From contig CAJKVD010000004.1 in assembly GCA_905203195.1 (NCBI GenBank), positions 1 through 12,583 of the forward strand: DNA of 12,583 nt. Reading direction: 5' to 3'. The position numbers and the translations under genes are program-made. The notes beneath the pieces were generated by a model. The model saw only the letters and a list, made by a program, of their open reading frames with translations, did no database searches and had not been told where the DNA came from. Of this stretch, positions 1 to 5,937 are shown piece after piece. Positions within the stretch are counted from its first letter, which is position 1; each line of letters opens with the position of its first letter. Origin of the DNA: an uncultured Clostridium sp. (GTDB lineage Bacteria > Bacillota > Clostridia > TANB77 > CAG-508).

Positions 1-188
1 CCTAATAAATAATCGATTGACACATTAAAAATTGTTGATAATTTTTTTAGTGCTTCAATATTTGGTTCTCTCATATCTAATTCATATTTTGATATTGCTG
101 CAGGTTCTACTCCCAATTTAGTAGCAATATCTTTTTGAGTAAATCCATTTTTTTCTCTTAAATACTTTATTCTTTCTCCGTTTGTCAT
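1..188 (-). CDS. XRE-family HTH repressor of the mobile element (N-terminal part, cut by window edge)
   Basis: This is the N-terminal 62 or so residues of a Cro/CI-type DNA-binding protein; the rest lies left of the window. The visible protein starts MTNGERIKYLREKNGFTQKD and carries the classical HTH_3 pattern: helix 2 around FTQKDIATKLG (residues 16-26), recognition helix around PAAISKYELD (29-38), then the REPNIEALKKLSTIFNVSIDYLL tail typical of phage and ICE repressors. The start ATG (186-188) is preceded on the minus strand by AAGGAGC. It is divergent from the excisionase-replication-integrase operon, and the ATCC-N5-GGAT operators in both promoters are its obvious targets. By analogy with ImmR and CI, it probably keeps the element quiescent and regulates itself. 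The family is clear from the sequence; the regulatory role is inferred from position and operators. Anything C-terminal, such as an induction domain, cannot be seen. Confidence 0.9.
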   Translation of the reverse strand, partial: MTNGERIKYLREKNGFTQKDIATKLGVEPAAISKYELDMREPNIEALKKLSTIFNVSIDYLL

Positions 189-218
189 AGTTTTTGCTCC
201 TTCTTAATTTATGTATAA

Positions 219-247
219 ATTCTATCATATCCATTTTGGAAAGTCAA
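219..247 (-). promoter_or_regulatory. Promoter of the XRE repressor gene
   Basis: On the minus strand there is TTGACT (247-242), a 17-nt spacer and TAGAAT (224-219), about 30 nt ahead of the repressor ATG. The spacer contains an operator copy (229-241). A repressor bound there would block its own promoter, suggesting negative autoregulation. Confidence 0.7.
229..241. promoter_or_regulatory. Repressor operator copy 1 (imperfect)
   Basis: ATCCATTTTGGAA: one of four copies of the ATCC-N5-GGAT inverted repeat in the 250 bp between the divergent genes. The outermost base of one arm is changed. It lies in the spacer of the leftward repressor promoter. Confidence 0.7.
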
Positions 248-315
248 TAATTGCCGAGAAATAAATATTTTTTACAAAAAAGTTTTAGAAAGTTTAAAAA
301 ATTTTGAAAAAGGTA

Positions 316-344
316 TTGACATTATATCCATTTTGGATTATTAT
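316..344 (+). promoter_or_regulatory. Rightward promoter of the element operon
   Basis: TTGACA (316-321), a 17-nt spacer and TATTAT (339-344): near-consensus sigma-A promoter. The spacer is occupied by operator copy 2 and the predicted start region by operator copy 3, so it should be repressible. It would drive the excisionase-like gene and, by read-through, the replication and integrase genes. Confidence 0.75.
326..338. promoter_or_regulatory. Repressor operator copy 2
   Basis: ATCCATTTTGGAT, perfect ATCC/GGAT arms, located exactly between the -35 and -10 of the rightward promoter and ending just before the -10. Confidence 0.75.
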
Positions 345-350
345 ATAAAT

Positions 351-363
351 ATCCAAAACGGAT
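351..363. promoter_or_regulatory. Repressor operator copy 3
   Basis: ATCCAAAACGGAT, perfect arms with one centre change. Its centre is 25 bp from that of copy 2 and it covers the predicted transcription start of the rightward promoter. The close pair could support cooperative repressor binding. Confidence 0.75.
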
Positions 364-376
364 ATAGATAAATTTG

Positions 377-409
377 AAAGGAGGAATGCAATTAAAAGTG
401 AAAATATAA
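377..409 (+). other. Orphan Shine-Dalgarno with a seven-codon leader ORF
   Basis: AAAGGAGG (377-384) is an excellent ribosome-binding sequence, but the only reading frame behind it is ATG at 386, translating MQLKVKI then TAA (407-409). The ATG is too close to the Shine-Dalgarno for efficient use; a GTG at 398 has better spacing but gives only three codons. This may be a leader peptide, a remnant of a lost gene, or chance. Confidence 0.2.
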
Positions 410-439
410 ATATAAGATTTATTTTTTTACTTATCAAGT

Positions 440-452
440 ATCCAAAATGGAT
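440..452. promoter_or_regulatory. Repressor operator copy 4
   Basis: ATCCAAAATGGAT, perfect arms, about 95 nt downstream of the rightward -10 and just before the excisionase-like gene. Its distance makes it a candidate roadblock or DNA-looping site rather than a promoter-occluding one. Confidence 0.7.
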
Positions 453-480
453 TGATAAAATTTCGAAGGAGGACAAATTT

Positions 481-726
481 ATGAATGAAAGTTTTAGTGA
501 AGAACTTAAGAAGGAATTAGTAAAACAAGCTATAAAAAGCTTAGATGACCCATTTAAAATGCTAACTGTAAAAGATGTAGCAAAAGATCTATATATGGGA
601 GAAAACAAAACAAACGAAATATTTAATCGTGCAGATTTCCCATCTGTTAATATAGGCAAAACTAGAAAAATACAAAAGATAGCCTATATTTTATGGAAGA
701 TGGAAAAAAGGATTGATGTTATATGA
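481..726 (+). CDS. Small excisionase-like helix-turn-helix protein
   Basis: An 81-residue protein, first in the rightward operon. Residues 28-75 (LTVKDVAKDLYMGENKTNEI, then FPSVNIGKTRKI) fit a compact winged-HTH/MerR-like excisionase fold: helix VKDVAKDLYMG, recognition helix NKTNEIFNR, then a wing with GKTRKI. Proteins of this kind and size commonly act with tyrosine integrases, or as regulators, in ICEs and prophages. The start is supported by AAGGAGGA at 466-473. Its stop overlaps the next ATG (ATGA at 723-726), suggesting translational coupling to the following small ORF. It lies directly under the operator-controlled promoter, as expected for a gene that must be off during quiescence. 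The role as Xis is inferred; a copy-control or transcription-factor role is equally possible. Confidence 0.75.
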   Translation: MNESFSEELKKELVKQAIKSLDDPFKMLTVKDVAKDLYMGENKTNEIFNRADFPSVNIGKTRKIQKIAYILWKMEKRIDVI

Positions 727-938
727 GAAATATAAAAAGCATTTATACAAAAGCACACTTTGGCGAGCAGACTTTTGCACAAATGCCACATAAAGATATT
801 CGCAATCTTTATAAGAATAGTATATCATTTTTCCTTATATTTAACAATAGAAAATTAAGTAGAAATACTAGAAAGCGAGTAAAATATGGAAAAAACAAAG
901 AGATATTATTGGATAAAATTAAAAACAGATTTCTTTAA
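723..938 (+). CDS. Possible small hypothetical protein, perhaps a remnant
   Basis: A 71-codon frame begins at an ATG overlapping the stop of the excisionase-like gene (ATGA), so its start could be translationally coupled. The sequence (MRNIKSIYTKAHFGEQTFAQ onward) is basic, with many Lys and Arg, and resembles no family I recognise. Its last 53 nt overlap the start of the replisome-organizer gene in another frame, and that part reads like a shadow. If it is not coding, the stretch 727-885 is simply intergenic. No independent Shine-Dalgarno is visible. Treat it as a weak call: a short real gene, the decayed 5' end of a longer one, or noise. Confidence 0.3.
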   Translation: MRNIKSIYTKAHFGEQTFAQMPHKDIRNLYKNSISFFLIFNNRKLSRNTRKRVKYGKNKEILLDKIKNRFL

Positions 939-1689
939 TTTAGCTGAAATAGATTTTTTATTATCACAAAAAGATGGTTGTCAATATATAGTTTTATACC
1001 AAATGCTATGTTTACAAACTGCTAATAATAATGGTGAATTAGCATCAAGAGTTGGAGAAATGATTATTCCATATGATCCAGATAAGATAGCAAGAGATAC
1101 TAAATATTTTAGTAAAGATACTGTTATTGTAGCTATGGAATTATTTAAAAAACTAAATTTAATATATACAGATGATGGAATTTGCTTAAAAATAGCAGGA
1201 TTTGAAAATATGGTAGGTAGTGAAACTGGTTGGGCAAAACAAAAAAGAGAACAGAGAGAAAAGCAAAAATTATTAAGTGGACAATGTCCACCAAATAGTC
1301 CACAAGAGATAGATATAGATAAAGAGTTAGATATAGAGATAGATGAAGATATAGAAAGTGATGGATTGAATGATAGATTAAAGTTAATTAATTTAAAATT
1401 AAATAAAGCAAAGCTAGTTCAAGAGGAAACAACAGAATACAATGCGATTTTCAATCAAAAGAAAATATATATTCAAAACACAGAATATTTACCAGAAAAT
1501 CTATTAACACAAATAAAATTATATCAATCAGCAATCAAAAGATTATATGATAATAAACAAGCTGAATTATTAGAAAAAGTTACTTTACCAATACTAGAGA
1601 AAGTATTTGGTAATATCTTAAAAAATAAAAATATTGAAAACATAATAGAATATTATATTTCAAGTTTGGTTAATGAACTTGCAAAATAG
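886..1689 (+). CDS. Phage-type replisome organizer / replication initiation protein
   Basis: A 267-residue protein whose N-terminus (MEKTKRYYWIKLKTDFFNLA, residues 1-20, through about 125) matches the phage replisome organizer N-terminal domain (Rep_org_N): the opening 'K-RYYW-KLK-DFF' strand/helix, the 'YIVLYQMLCLQT' helix and the 'KKLNLIYTDDG' wing. A very acidic linker (EIDIDKELDIEIDEDIESD, about 141-159) leads to a helical C-terminal domain (160-267). Family members bind the origin and recruit the helicase loader or helicase in phages; an IME would use it to replicate its excised circle. The ribosome site is weak (GAAAGCGAG at about 871-879). It sits 12 nt before the integrase gene, so initiation and recombination are probably co-transcribed. 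No helicase loader is seen nearby. The DNA for the linker carries repeats suggestive of an origin (separate entry). Confidence 0.85.
   Translation: MEKTKRYYWIKLKTDFFNLAEIDFLLSQKDGCQYIVLYQMLCLQTANNNGELASRVGEMIIPYDPDKIARDTKYFSKDTVIVAMELFKKLNLIYTDDGICLKIAGFENMVGSETGWAKQKREQREKQKLLSGQCPPNSPQEIDIDKELDIEIDEDIESDGLNDRLKLINLKLNKAKLVQEETTEYNAIFNQKKIYIQNTEYLPENLLTQIKLYQSAIKRLYDNKQAELLEKVTLPILEKVFGNILKNKNIENIIEYYISSLVNELAK
1277..1356. other. Candidate replication origin inside the initiator gene
   Basis: GTGGAC (1277-1282), AAT, GTCCAC (1286-1291) is a perfect inverted repeat, followed by a third GTCCAC half-site (1298-1303) starting 12 bp after the second. Directly downstream, 1307-1356 is a run of AT-rich GATATA/GAGATA-type near-repeats that could melt easily. 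Lambda O and SPP1 gp38 are established cases of an origin lying within the initiator's own gene. Here the role is inferred only from repeats and location. Confidence 0.35.
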
Positions 1690-1701
1690 GAGGTCAAGGT
1701 T

Positions 1702-2880
1702 ATGAAGAAAAAAAGAAGAAGAGGAAATGGCGAAGGTACAATATTTGAAGATAAGAAAAATAAAAGATGGATAGGTCAATACATATCAGGAATATCTTCA
1801 GAAGGAAAAGCTATTAGAAAATCAGTATATGGAAAAACTCAAAAAGAGGTTTTAAATAAATTAAATGAGATTAAATATAAAATGAATAATGATATGTATG
1901 TAGAGAAAAATGGAATTGAATTAGTAAAAATAATGGAGGATATAAGACAAGAAAAACTTGCGTCAAATACAATTTCTGGTGGTCAATATGCTAGATTAAA
2001 ATGGACTATCAATAAAATTAAAAATAGCAAAATTGGAAATATGAAAATACAAGATATAACAAAAGATGATATTCAAGAATTTTTAAATTCTGTAAAAGAT
2101 TTAAGTGATTCATATATTAAGAAACTTTATGAACAATTTGTACAAGCATATCATAGAGCAGAAATCAAAAAATACATTTCTTATAACCCAATGTATGAAG
2201 TTATAAAACCAAAAAGTAATAAGCAAACTAAAGTTGTGGAAGCTTTAGAAATTAATGTACAAAAGGAATTTACACAATATTTAAATAAAGTTTCAATAGA
2301 AGAACAACCATATAAAAATATATTTTTAATCCAAATGTATATGGGACTTCGAATTGGAGAAGTGTTGGCATTAAGCAAAGAACATATTGATTTAAAAAAT
2401 AAAGTTTTATATGTTAAGAGGACACTCACAAATGACAAAGAATTTGCAATTATTTTAGGAAATAAGACAAAAACATATTCAGGTAATAGAACTTTACCTA
2501 TACCAGAATTTATAGTACCTATTTTTGAAGAACAACTAAAATATACAAATGAAAATTTGCACAATTTAATATTTACAAATAATAATAGTTATATAAGAAC
2601 ATCTGCAATTAATAAAGAGCTAAAAAGAATTTTCAAAGAGGAATTAAATGTAAATTCTAAAAATATTAGTACACATTGTTTAAGACACACTTATGGAACA
2701 AGATGTATTGAAGCAGGAATGACAGCAGTCGTTTTGCAAAGATTAATGGGACACAAAGATGTAACTGTAACTTTAAATACATACACATCTGTGTTCAATA
2801 GATTTAAAGAAGATGAACTTGAAAAAGTAAATACTTATTTAAATAATAATCAATTAAATTTTGTAAATAACAGTAATTAA
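1702..2880 (+). CDS. int: Tyrosine site-specific integrase of the element
   Basis: A 392-residue phage/ICE-type integrase. Residues about 7-57 (RGNGEGTIFEDKKNKRWIGQ and on) form the arm-type DNA-binding domain, about 70-165 the SAM-like core-binding domain, and 185-375 the catalytic domain. The catalytic set is visible and complete: R217 (GLRIGE), K257 (KTYSGNRTLPI), H325-x-x-R328 (HCLRHTYG), H351 (MGHKD) and nucleophile Y361 (NTYTSV). It should integrate and excise the element between attP and attB. The start has GGAGG at 1689-1693. The gene follows the replication gene by 12 nt and precedes the candidate oriT and mob genes. It therefore lies inside the element rather than at an end, which is unusual for tRNA-targeting integrases. 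Family certainty is high; the target site is inferred. Confidence 0.95.
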   Translation: MKKKRRRGNGEGTIFEDKKNKRWIGQYISGISSEGKAIRKSVYGKTQKEVLNKLNEIKYKMNNDMYVEKNGIELVKIMEDIRQEKLASNTISGGQYARLKWTINKIKNSKIGNMKIQDITKDDIQEFLNSVKDLSDSYIKKLYEQFVQAYHRAEIKKYISYNPMYEVIKPKSNKQTKVVEALEINVQKEFTQYLNKVSIEEQPYKNIFLIQMYMGLRIGEVLALSKEHIDLKNKVLYVKRTLTNDKEFAIILGNKTKTYSGNRTLPIPEFIVPIFEEQLKYTNENLHNLIFTNNNSYIRTSAINKELKRIFKEELNVNSKNISTHCLRHTYGTRCIEAGMTAVVLQRLMGHKDVTVTLNTYTSVFNRFKEDELEKVNTYLNNNQLNFVNNSN

Positions 2881-2900
2881 ATACCAAATATATTATAGTA

Positions 2901-2970
2901 TTGCAAGCTTCCTATTTGTAAGTACAAGTACTACAAATAGAGCTTGCAAAATTGGGAGAACCCAACCCCC
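2901..2970 (+). other. Candidate origin of transfer (oriT)
   Basis: Between int and mobC lies a long imperfect inverted repeat, 2901-2949. Its outer arms are TTGCAAGCT/AGCTTGCAA and its inner arms CTATTTGTA/TACAAATAG, with GTAC-aa-GTAC at the centre and two small bulges. It is followed by a second hairpin, TTGGG-AGAA-CCCAA (2952-2965), and a C-run. No T-tract follows, so a terminator is unlikely. An inverted repeat plus a small adjacent motif immediately before a MobC/relaxase pair is the standard oriT layout. The nick position cannot be read from the sequence. Confidence 0.55.
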
Positions 2971-3006
2971 TTTAATTTGTTTTAGGGTAAATCAAGGAGG
3001 AATACA

Positions 3007-3315
3007 ATGCCCAAAGATAAAAAAATAAATATACGATTAACAGAAAAAGAAAAAAGCATAATTGAATCAAAAGCAAAGAAATGTAATATGACAATTACAA
3101 AATTTATTGTAAGTTCTTGTTTAAAAGATAAAATTATTATTGTAAATGGATTAGATAAAGTAGATGTAGAACTTAGAAGAATAGGAAATAATATAAATCA
3201 GTTAACAAGACTCGCAAATGAAAAAATAATTACAGTAGTTGACTTGAAAGAACTGCGAATGGAAGTGAATAACATATGGCAATTATTGAAGCAATTAGTT
3301 CAAAAGCAAATTTAA
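3007..3315 (+). CDS. mobC: MobC-family relaxosome accessory protein
   Basis: A 102-residue basic protein. Residues 7-39 (INIRLTEKEKSIIESKAKKC and on) look like a ribbon-helix-helix DNA-binding unit. Residues 54-71 (VELRRIGNNINQLTRLAN) are the hallmark of the bacterial mobilization MobC family, which binds oriT and helps the relaxase reach the nick site. AGGAGG (2995-3000) precedes the ATG with good spacing. Its last 40 nt overlap the relaxase start in another frame, a common arrangement that couples accessory protein and relaxase synthesis. It lies directly downstream of the candidate oriT, its presumed binding site. Family assignment is by motif and context, and fairly secure. Confidence 0.9.
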   Translation: MPKDKKINIRLTEKEKSIIESKAKKCNMTITKFIVSSCLKDKIIIVNGLDKVDVELRRIGNNINQLTRLANEKIITVVDLKELRMEVNNIWQLLKQLVQKQI

Positions 3316-4511
3316 AAACAATTATAAATTATGTTACGCAAGACAAGAAAACAAATGCTAATTTGATAACAGGGAAAGATTGCTTAGCTGAAAGTAGTTT
3401 AGAAGAAATGTTATATACAAAAGAATTATATAACAAGAATAATGGCAGACAGTATATTCATATTATTCAATCATTTGACCCAAAAGATAATTTATCTGCA
3501 GAGCAAGTTCATAATACAGGTATTAGATTAGCAGAAAAATTCAATGGATACCAGGTATTAGTCGCAACACATATTGATAAAAAACATTTGCATAACCATT
3601 TAGTTGTAAATTCAGTTTCATTTGAAAATGGATATAAAATACAAATGAGTAAAAAGAATTTACAAGATTTAAAAGATTATTCAGACAAGTTGTGTTTGGA
3701 AATAGGAGCTTCAGTTATACCTAAAAAAGAAAACACACAATACATAAAAAGAAATGAATACAGAGTTGCTGAACAAGGTAAGAGTTGGAAATTTAAACTA
3801 ATAAATGCAATTGATTTATCTCTAGCAGAAAGTAGTAACAAACAGGAATTTATAAAATCAATGAACAAGTTAGGTTATCAAGTTAATTGGACTGATACTA
3901 GAAAATATATTACATATACAACACCTGAAGGCTATAAATGTAGAGATAATAAATTATATGAAGAAAAATATACAAAAGGAGTAATGGAAAATGAATTTAG
4001 AAGAATTAAAGAAGAACAATCAAATAGTACAAGACAGTCAAGTAATTCCATCAATAGTAAAGATGAATTATTATCTATTAGAACCAGAGATAATAAAGGA
4101 TTTATATCAAATGGAACAAGCAATAGTAGAAGATATTACAATTATGAAAAAGAAAGTTCAAGATACACAGGAATGTTTATTAAAGGACAATATAAGAATG
4201 AACGAGGAAATGAAGAAATTAGTAGAGGAAAAAGCGAAAGATCAATTTTACAATTTGAAACGAGAATTGAAACAAACGGAAGAAGAACAGAAAAGCAAAA
4301 TTTCCAAAATAAAATGGAAAACGGGGTTAGTAACATTCTTGGTGGGATTATTGCTATCAGCAATATGGTTTCTAACTCACAAGTAAATAATAGACCTAAA
4401 CGAAGAATTAGAAGATATAGAACTTTATCAAAACAAGCTATGAAAGAATATGCAATGAAGAAAGCTAATTCTAGTAGTTTTGATTGGTATGAAGATGAGG
4501 AAGAAATGTAA
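3276..4511 (+). CDS. MobA/VirD2-type relaxase (mobilization nuclease)
   Basis: A 411-residue relaxase of the Relaxase/MobP class (PF03432 type). Motif I has the likely catalytic tyrosine Y19 in INYVTQDKKT. Motif II-like IHIIQSF is at 61-67. Motif III, the metal-binding histidine cluster, is H99-x-D101-x-x-H104-x-H106-N-H108. The enzyme should nick one strand at oriT, stay covalently attached through Y19 and pilot the strand into a recipient via another element's conjugation machinery. The N-terminal 235 or so residues are well structured. Residues 239-370 are low-complexity and rich in Ser, Asn, Arg and Glu, exactly where a second gene runs in another frame. The C-terminus has a basic patch (RPKRRIRRYR) and an acidic end (YEDEEEM). 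It starts inside mobC. No coupling protein follows, so the element appears mobilizable rather than self-transmissible within what is visible. Confidence 0.93.
   Translation: MAIIEAISSKANLKTIINYVTQDKKTNANLITGKDCLAESSLEEMLYTKELYNKNNGRQYIHIIQSFDPKDNLSAEQVHNTGIRLAEKFNGYQVLVATHIDKKHLHNHLVVNSVSFENGYKIQMSKKNLQDLKDYSDKLCLEIGASVIPKKENTQYIKRNEYRVAEQGKSWKFKLINAIDLSLAESSNKQEFIKSMNKLGYQVNWTDTRKYITYTTPEGYKCRDNKLYEEKYTKGVMENEFRRIKEEQSNSTRQSSNSINSKDELLSIRTRDNKGFISNGTSNSRRYYNYEKESSRYTGMFIKGQYKNERGNEEISRGKSERSILQFETRIETNGRRTEKQNFQNKMENGVSNILGGIIAISNMVSNSQVNNRPKRRIRRYRTLSKQAMKEYAMKKANSSSFDWYEDEEEM
3991..4386 (+). CDS. Overlapping gene within the relaxase gene: coiled-coil protein with C-terminal membrane anchor
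   Basis: A 131-residue frame lies wholly within the relaxase gene, shifted by one. AAAAGGAG (3974-3981) stands 9 nt before its ATG, a better ribosome site than many genes here. The product is soluble and helical through about residue 105, with a Glu/Lys-rich, probably coiled-coil stretch (about 55-108, including MNEEMKKLVEEKAKDQ and RELKQTEEEQ). It ends with one clear membrane helix (TGLVTFLVGLLLSAIWFL, 111-128) and a short THK tail: a tail-anchored or type-II-like topology. The host frame encodes low-complexity protein over the same bases, as expected if this frame carries the constraint. Nested mob genes are established elsewhere (mobB in mobA of RSF1010; mobB and mobD within mobA of ColE1-type plasmids). 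The role, perhaps anchoring the relaxosome at the membrane, is inferred. It could still be a chance frame. Confidence 0.6.
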   Translation: MNLEELKKNNQIVQDSQVIPSIVKMNYYLLEPEIIKDLYQMEQAIVEDITIMKKKVQDTQECLLKDNIRMNEEMKKLVEEKAKDQFYNLKRELKQTEEEQKSKISKIKWKTGLVTFLVGLLLSAIWFLTHK

Positions 4512-4568
4512 TAAATTTATAAAAAATTAGAAGCATATATTTTTTTATTTTATTTTAAATTTAAATGC

Positions 4569-4597
4569 TTGATATTACATAAGTGATATGATAAAAT
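4569..4597 (+). promoter_or_regulatory. Weak candidate promoter for the zincin-like gene
   Basis: TTGATA (4569-4574), 17 nt, TAAAAT (4592-4597), in the 181-nt gap between the relaxase stop and the next start. The same gap has a loose AAGCAT/ATGCTT inverted repeat (4531-4536, 4565-4570) around a T-rich stretch that could weakly terminate the mob transcript. In such AT-rich DNA both are low-specificity matches. Confidence 0.3.
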
Positions 4598-4692
4598 TTC
4601 TATGGAAATATTAAATATAATTCTGCAAGAAATAAGTAAATTGATATTTTTTGAAAGGGAACAAAAGAATAAAAGGAAAAGGAGTTAAATAC

Positions 4693-5928
4693 ATGGGATT
4701 TTATTGTAAAGAAGACCAGTTACAGTTTGAAAAGAGTTATGTAGAAATATTAAAATTATTTGGAGAAGGAAATAAAAGTATAATAACAGCTTTTAATAAT
4801 AGATTAAAAGAGGTTAATACATATCCAGGTGAATATTCAGATAGCGATGTAAACTCTGTTACACCTGGAAAGACTGGTTATGAGAATAATCCTAATAGTA
4901 GAATATATATAAAATTAATAGGTTTTGATAGAAGTAGTTGCTCTAAAGCTCAAACCCAACATTACTTTAGCCATGAAACTAGTCATGCTTTTTCAGTTGC
5001 TGCACAGGATGTATTTTCAAATAGACAAAGAGCGGGAATTGGTAATTATAATATTCCTTATTTTTATACTACAAGGATTGGAAATTCCGAGTATCTAGGA
5101 ATAAGTGGAAGTATTTACAAGAAATTGCAACCTAATGAAATAGAAAATGTAATATATGGAGGGGGATTTTGTGAGGTAATGACAGATTTATTTGCGGTAG
5201 CATCCAGGGTTGCATCAAGTCCAGATATGAAAAATCAAGGAATAACTGTTGATACAGTCTTAAAAAAACCAAACAAAGAATGGAATAAAGAAAGAATAAT
5301 ATCAGGATATTTTGCAAGTATGCCACTTGCAAGGTTAGCGATTGCAGCGTTTTCTAATTATCCTAATCCACAATATCAACATATATTGAACACAGGTGGA
5401 AGCATTTTTTCAACCATGCGAACTGATACAAATGCAGAAGTGCATATAAATGATTTTATTTATGGAAGTATGTGTGATCCGTTATATATTGCAGAGGAAT
5501 ATAATAAAATAGCTGGACAACCTGGAGCTTATTTTAAACTTTGTCAGCCAATGGACAAAATAGTAGACGATTATGCTTATAAAAGACCAGTAGACAATAA
5601 GGATATACAGTTTGTTATACAACAATTAAGTAAATTTGCAAAACTTAGAACCATGATAAAAGTTCAAGAAGGTGTATTTACACAGGAATATGCTGATAAA
5701 ATATATGAAGAATTTGAAAAAGTCAAAAGTGATGTTGAAAGAGAATATGGACTTTCAGATAAGTATCAACAAATAAGTAATCAAAATCCTCAGATAACTC
5801 CTACAGTGATTGCTGAAACAAGTAAAAATGCAATAAATGAAAATCCTGGCATAGTAGCAGAAAAAGTAAATAAATCGCACAATATATTTAAGTTACTTAA
5901 TAGAAATAAAGATGATAAGAGGAGATAA
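4693..5928 (+). CDS. Unrecognised zincin-like (HExxH) protein of the mobile element
   Basis: A 411-residue protein that I cannot assign to a named family. It contains HETSH (H94-E95-x-x-H98) in HYFSHETSHAFSVAAQD, the zinc-binding HExxH signature of metallopeptidases. A later conserved-looking GGGFCEVMTDLF puts E161 or D165 in position for a third ligand, as in gluzincins, where a downstream helix supplies Glu. No signal peptide or membrane helix is seen, so it appears cytoplasmic or exported by another route. The C-terminal 60 residues are polar and probably disordered, ending in basic KLLNRNKDDKRR. The ATG at 4693 is chosen because AAAAGGAG (4677-4684) lies 8 nt before it; the frame is open back to a TTG at 4651 with no good ribosome site. 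It is followed 9 nt later by a small gene, probably co-transcribed. Peptidase activity is inferred from the motif only; an inactive zincin fold is possible. Confidence 0.7.
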   Translation: MGFYCKEDQLQFEKSYVEILKLFGEGNKSIITAFNNRLKEVNTYPGEYSDSDVNSVTPGKTGYENNPNSRIYIKLIGFDRSSCSKAQTQHYFSHETSHAFSVAAQDVFSNRQRAGIGNYNIPYFYTTRIGNSEYLGISGSIYKKLQPNEIENVIYGGGFCEVMTDLFAVASRVASSPDMKNQGITVDTVLKKPNKEWNKERIISGYFASMPLARLAIAAFSNYPNPQYQHILNTGGSIFSTMRTDTNAEVHINDFIYGSMCDPLYIAEEYNKIAGQPGAYFKLCQPMDKIVDDYAYKRPVDNKDIQFVIQQLSKFAKLRTMIKVQEGVFTQEYADKIYEEFEKVKSDVEREYGLSDKYQQISNQNPQITPTVIAETSKNAINENPGIVAEKVNKSHNIFKLLNRNKDDKRR

Positions 5929-5937
5929 TCGTTATAT

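Noticed and set aside
294-659. 121-residue minus-strand frame
   Set aside because: It runs through the regulatory region and the excisionase-like gene, crosses operators, lacks a ribosome site and has a low-complexity hydrophobic composition.
2181-2564. 127-residue minus-strand frame inside int
   Set aside because: Shadow of a complete integrase whose catalytic residues are all in the plus-strand frame.
2901-2949. Rho-independent terminator after int
   Set aside because: The palindrome is followed by AATTGGG, not a T-run, on either strand; oriT fits better.
3276-3315. Frameshift between mobC and the relaxase
   Set aside because: The 40-nt overlap joins two complete proteins, each with its own start; overlapping mob genes are normal.
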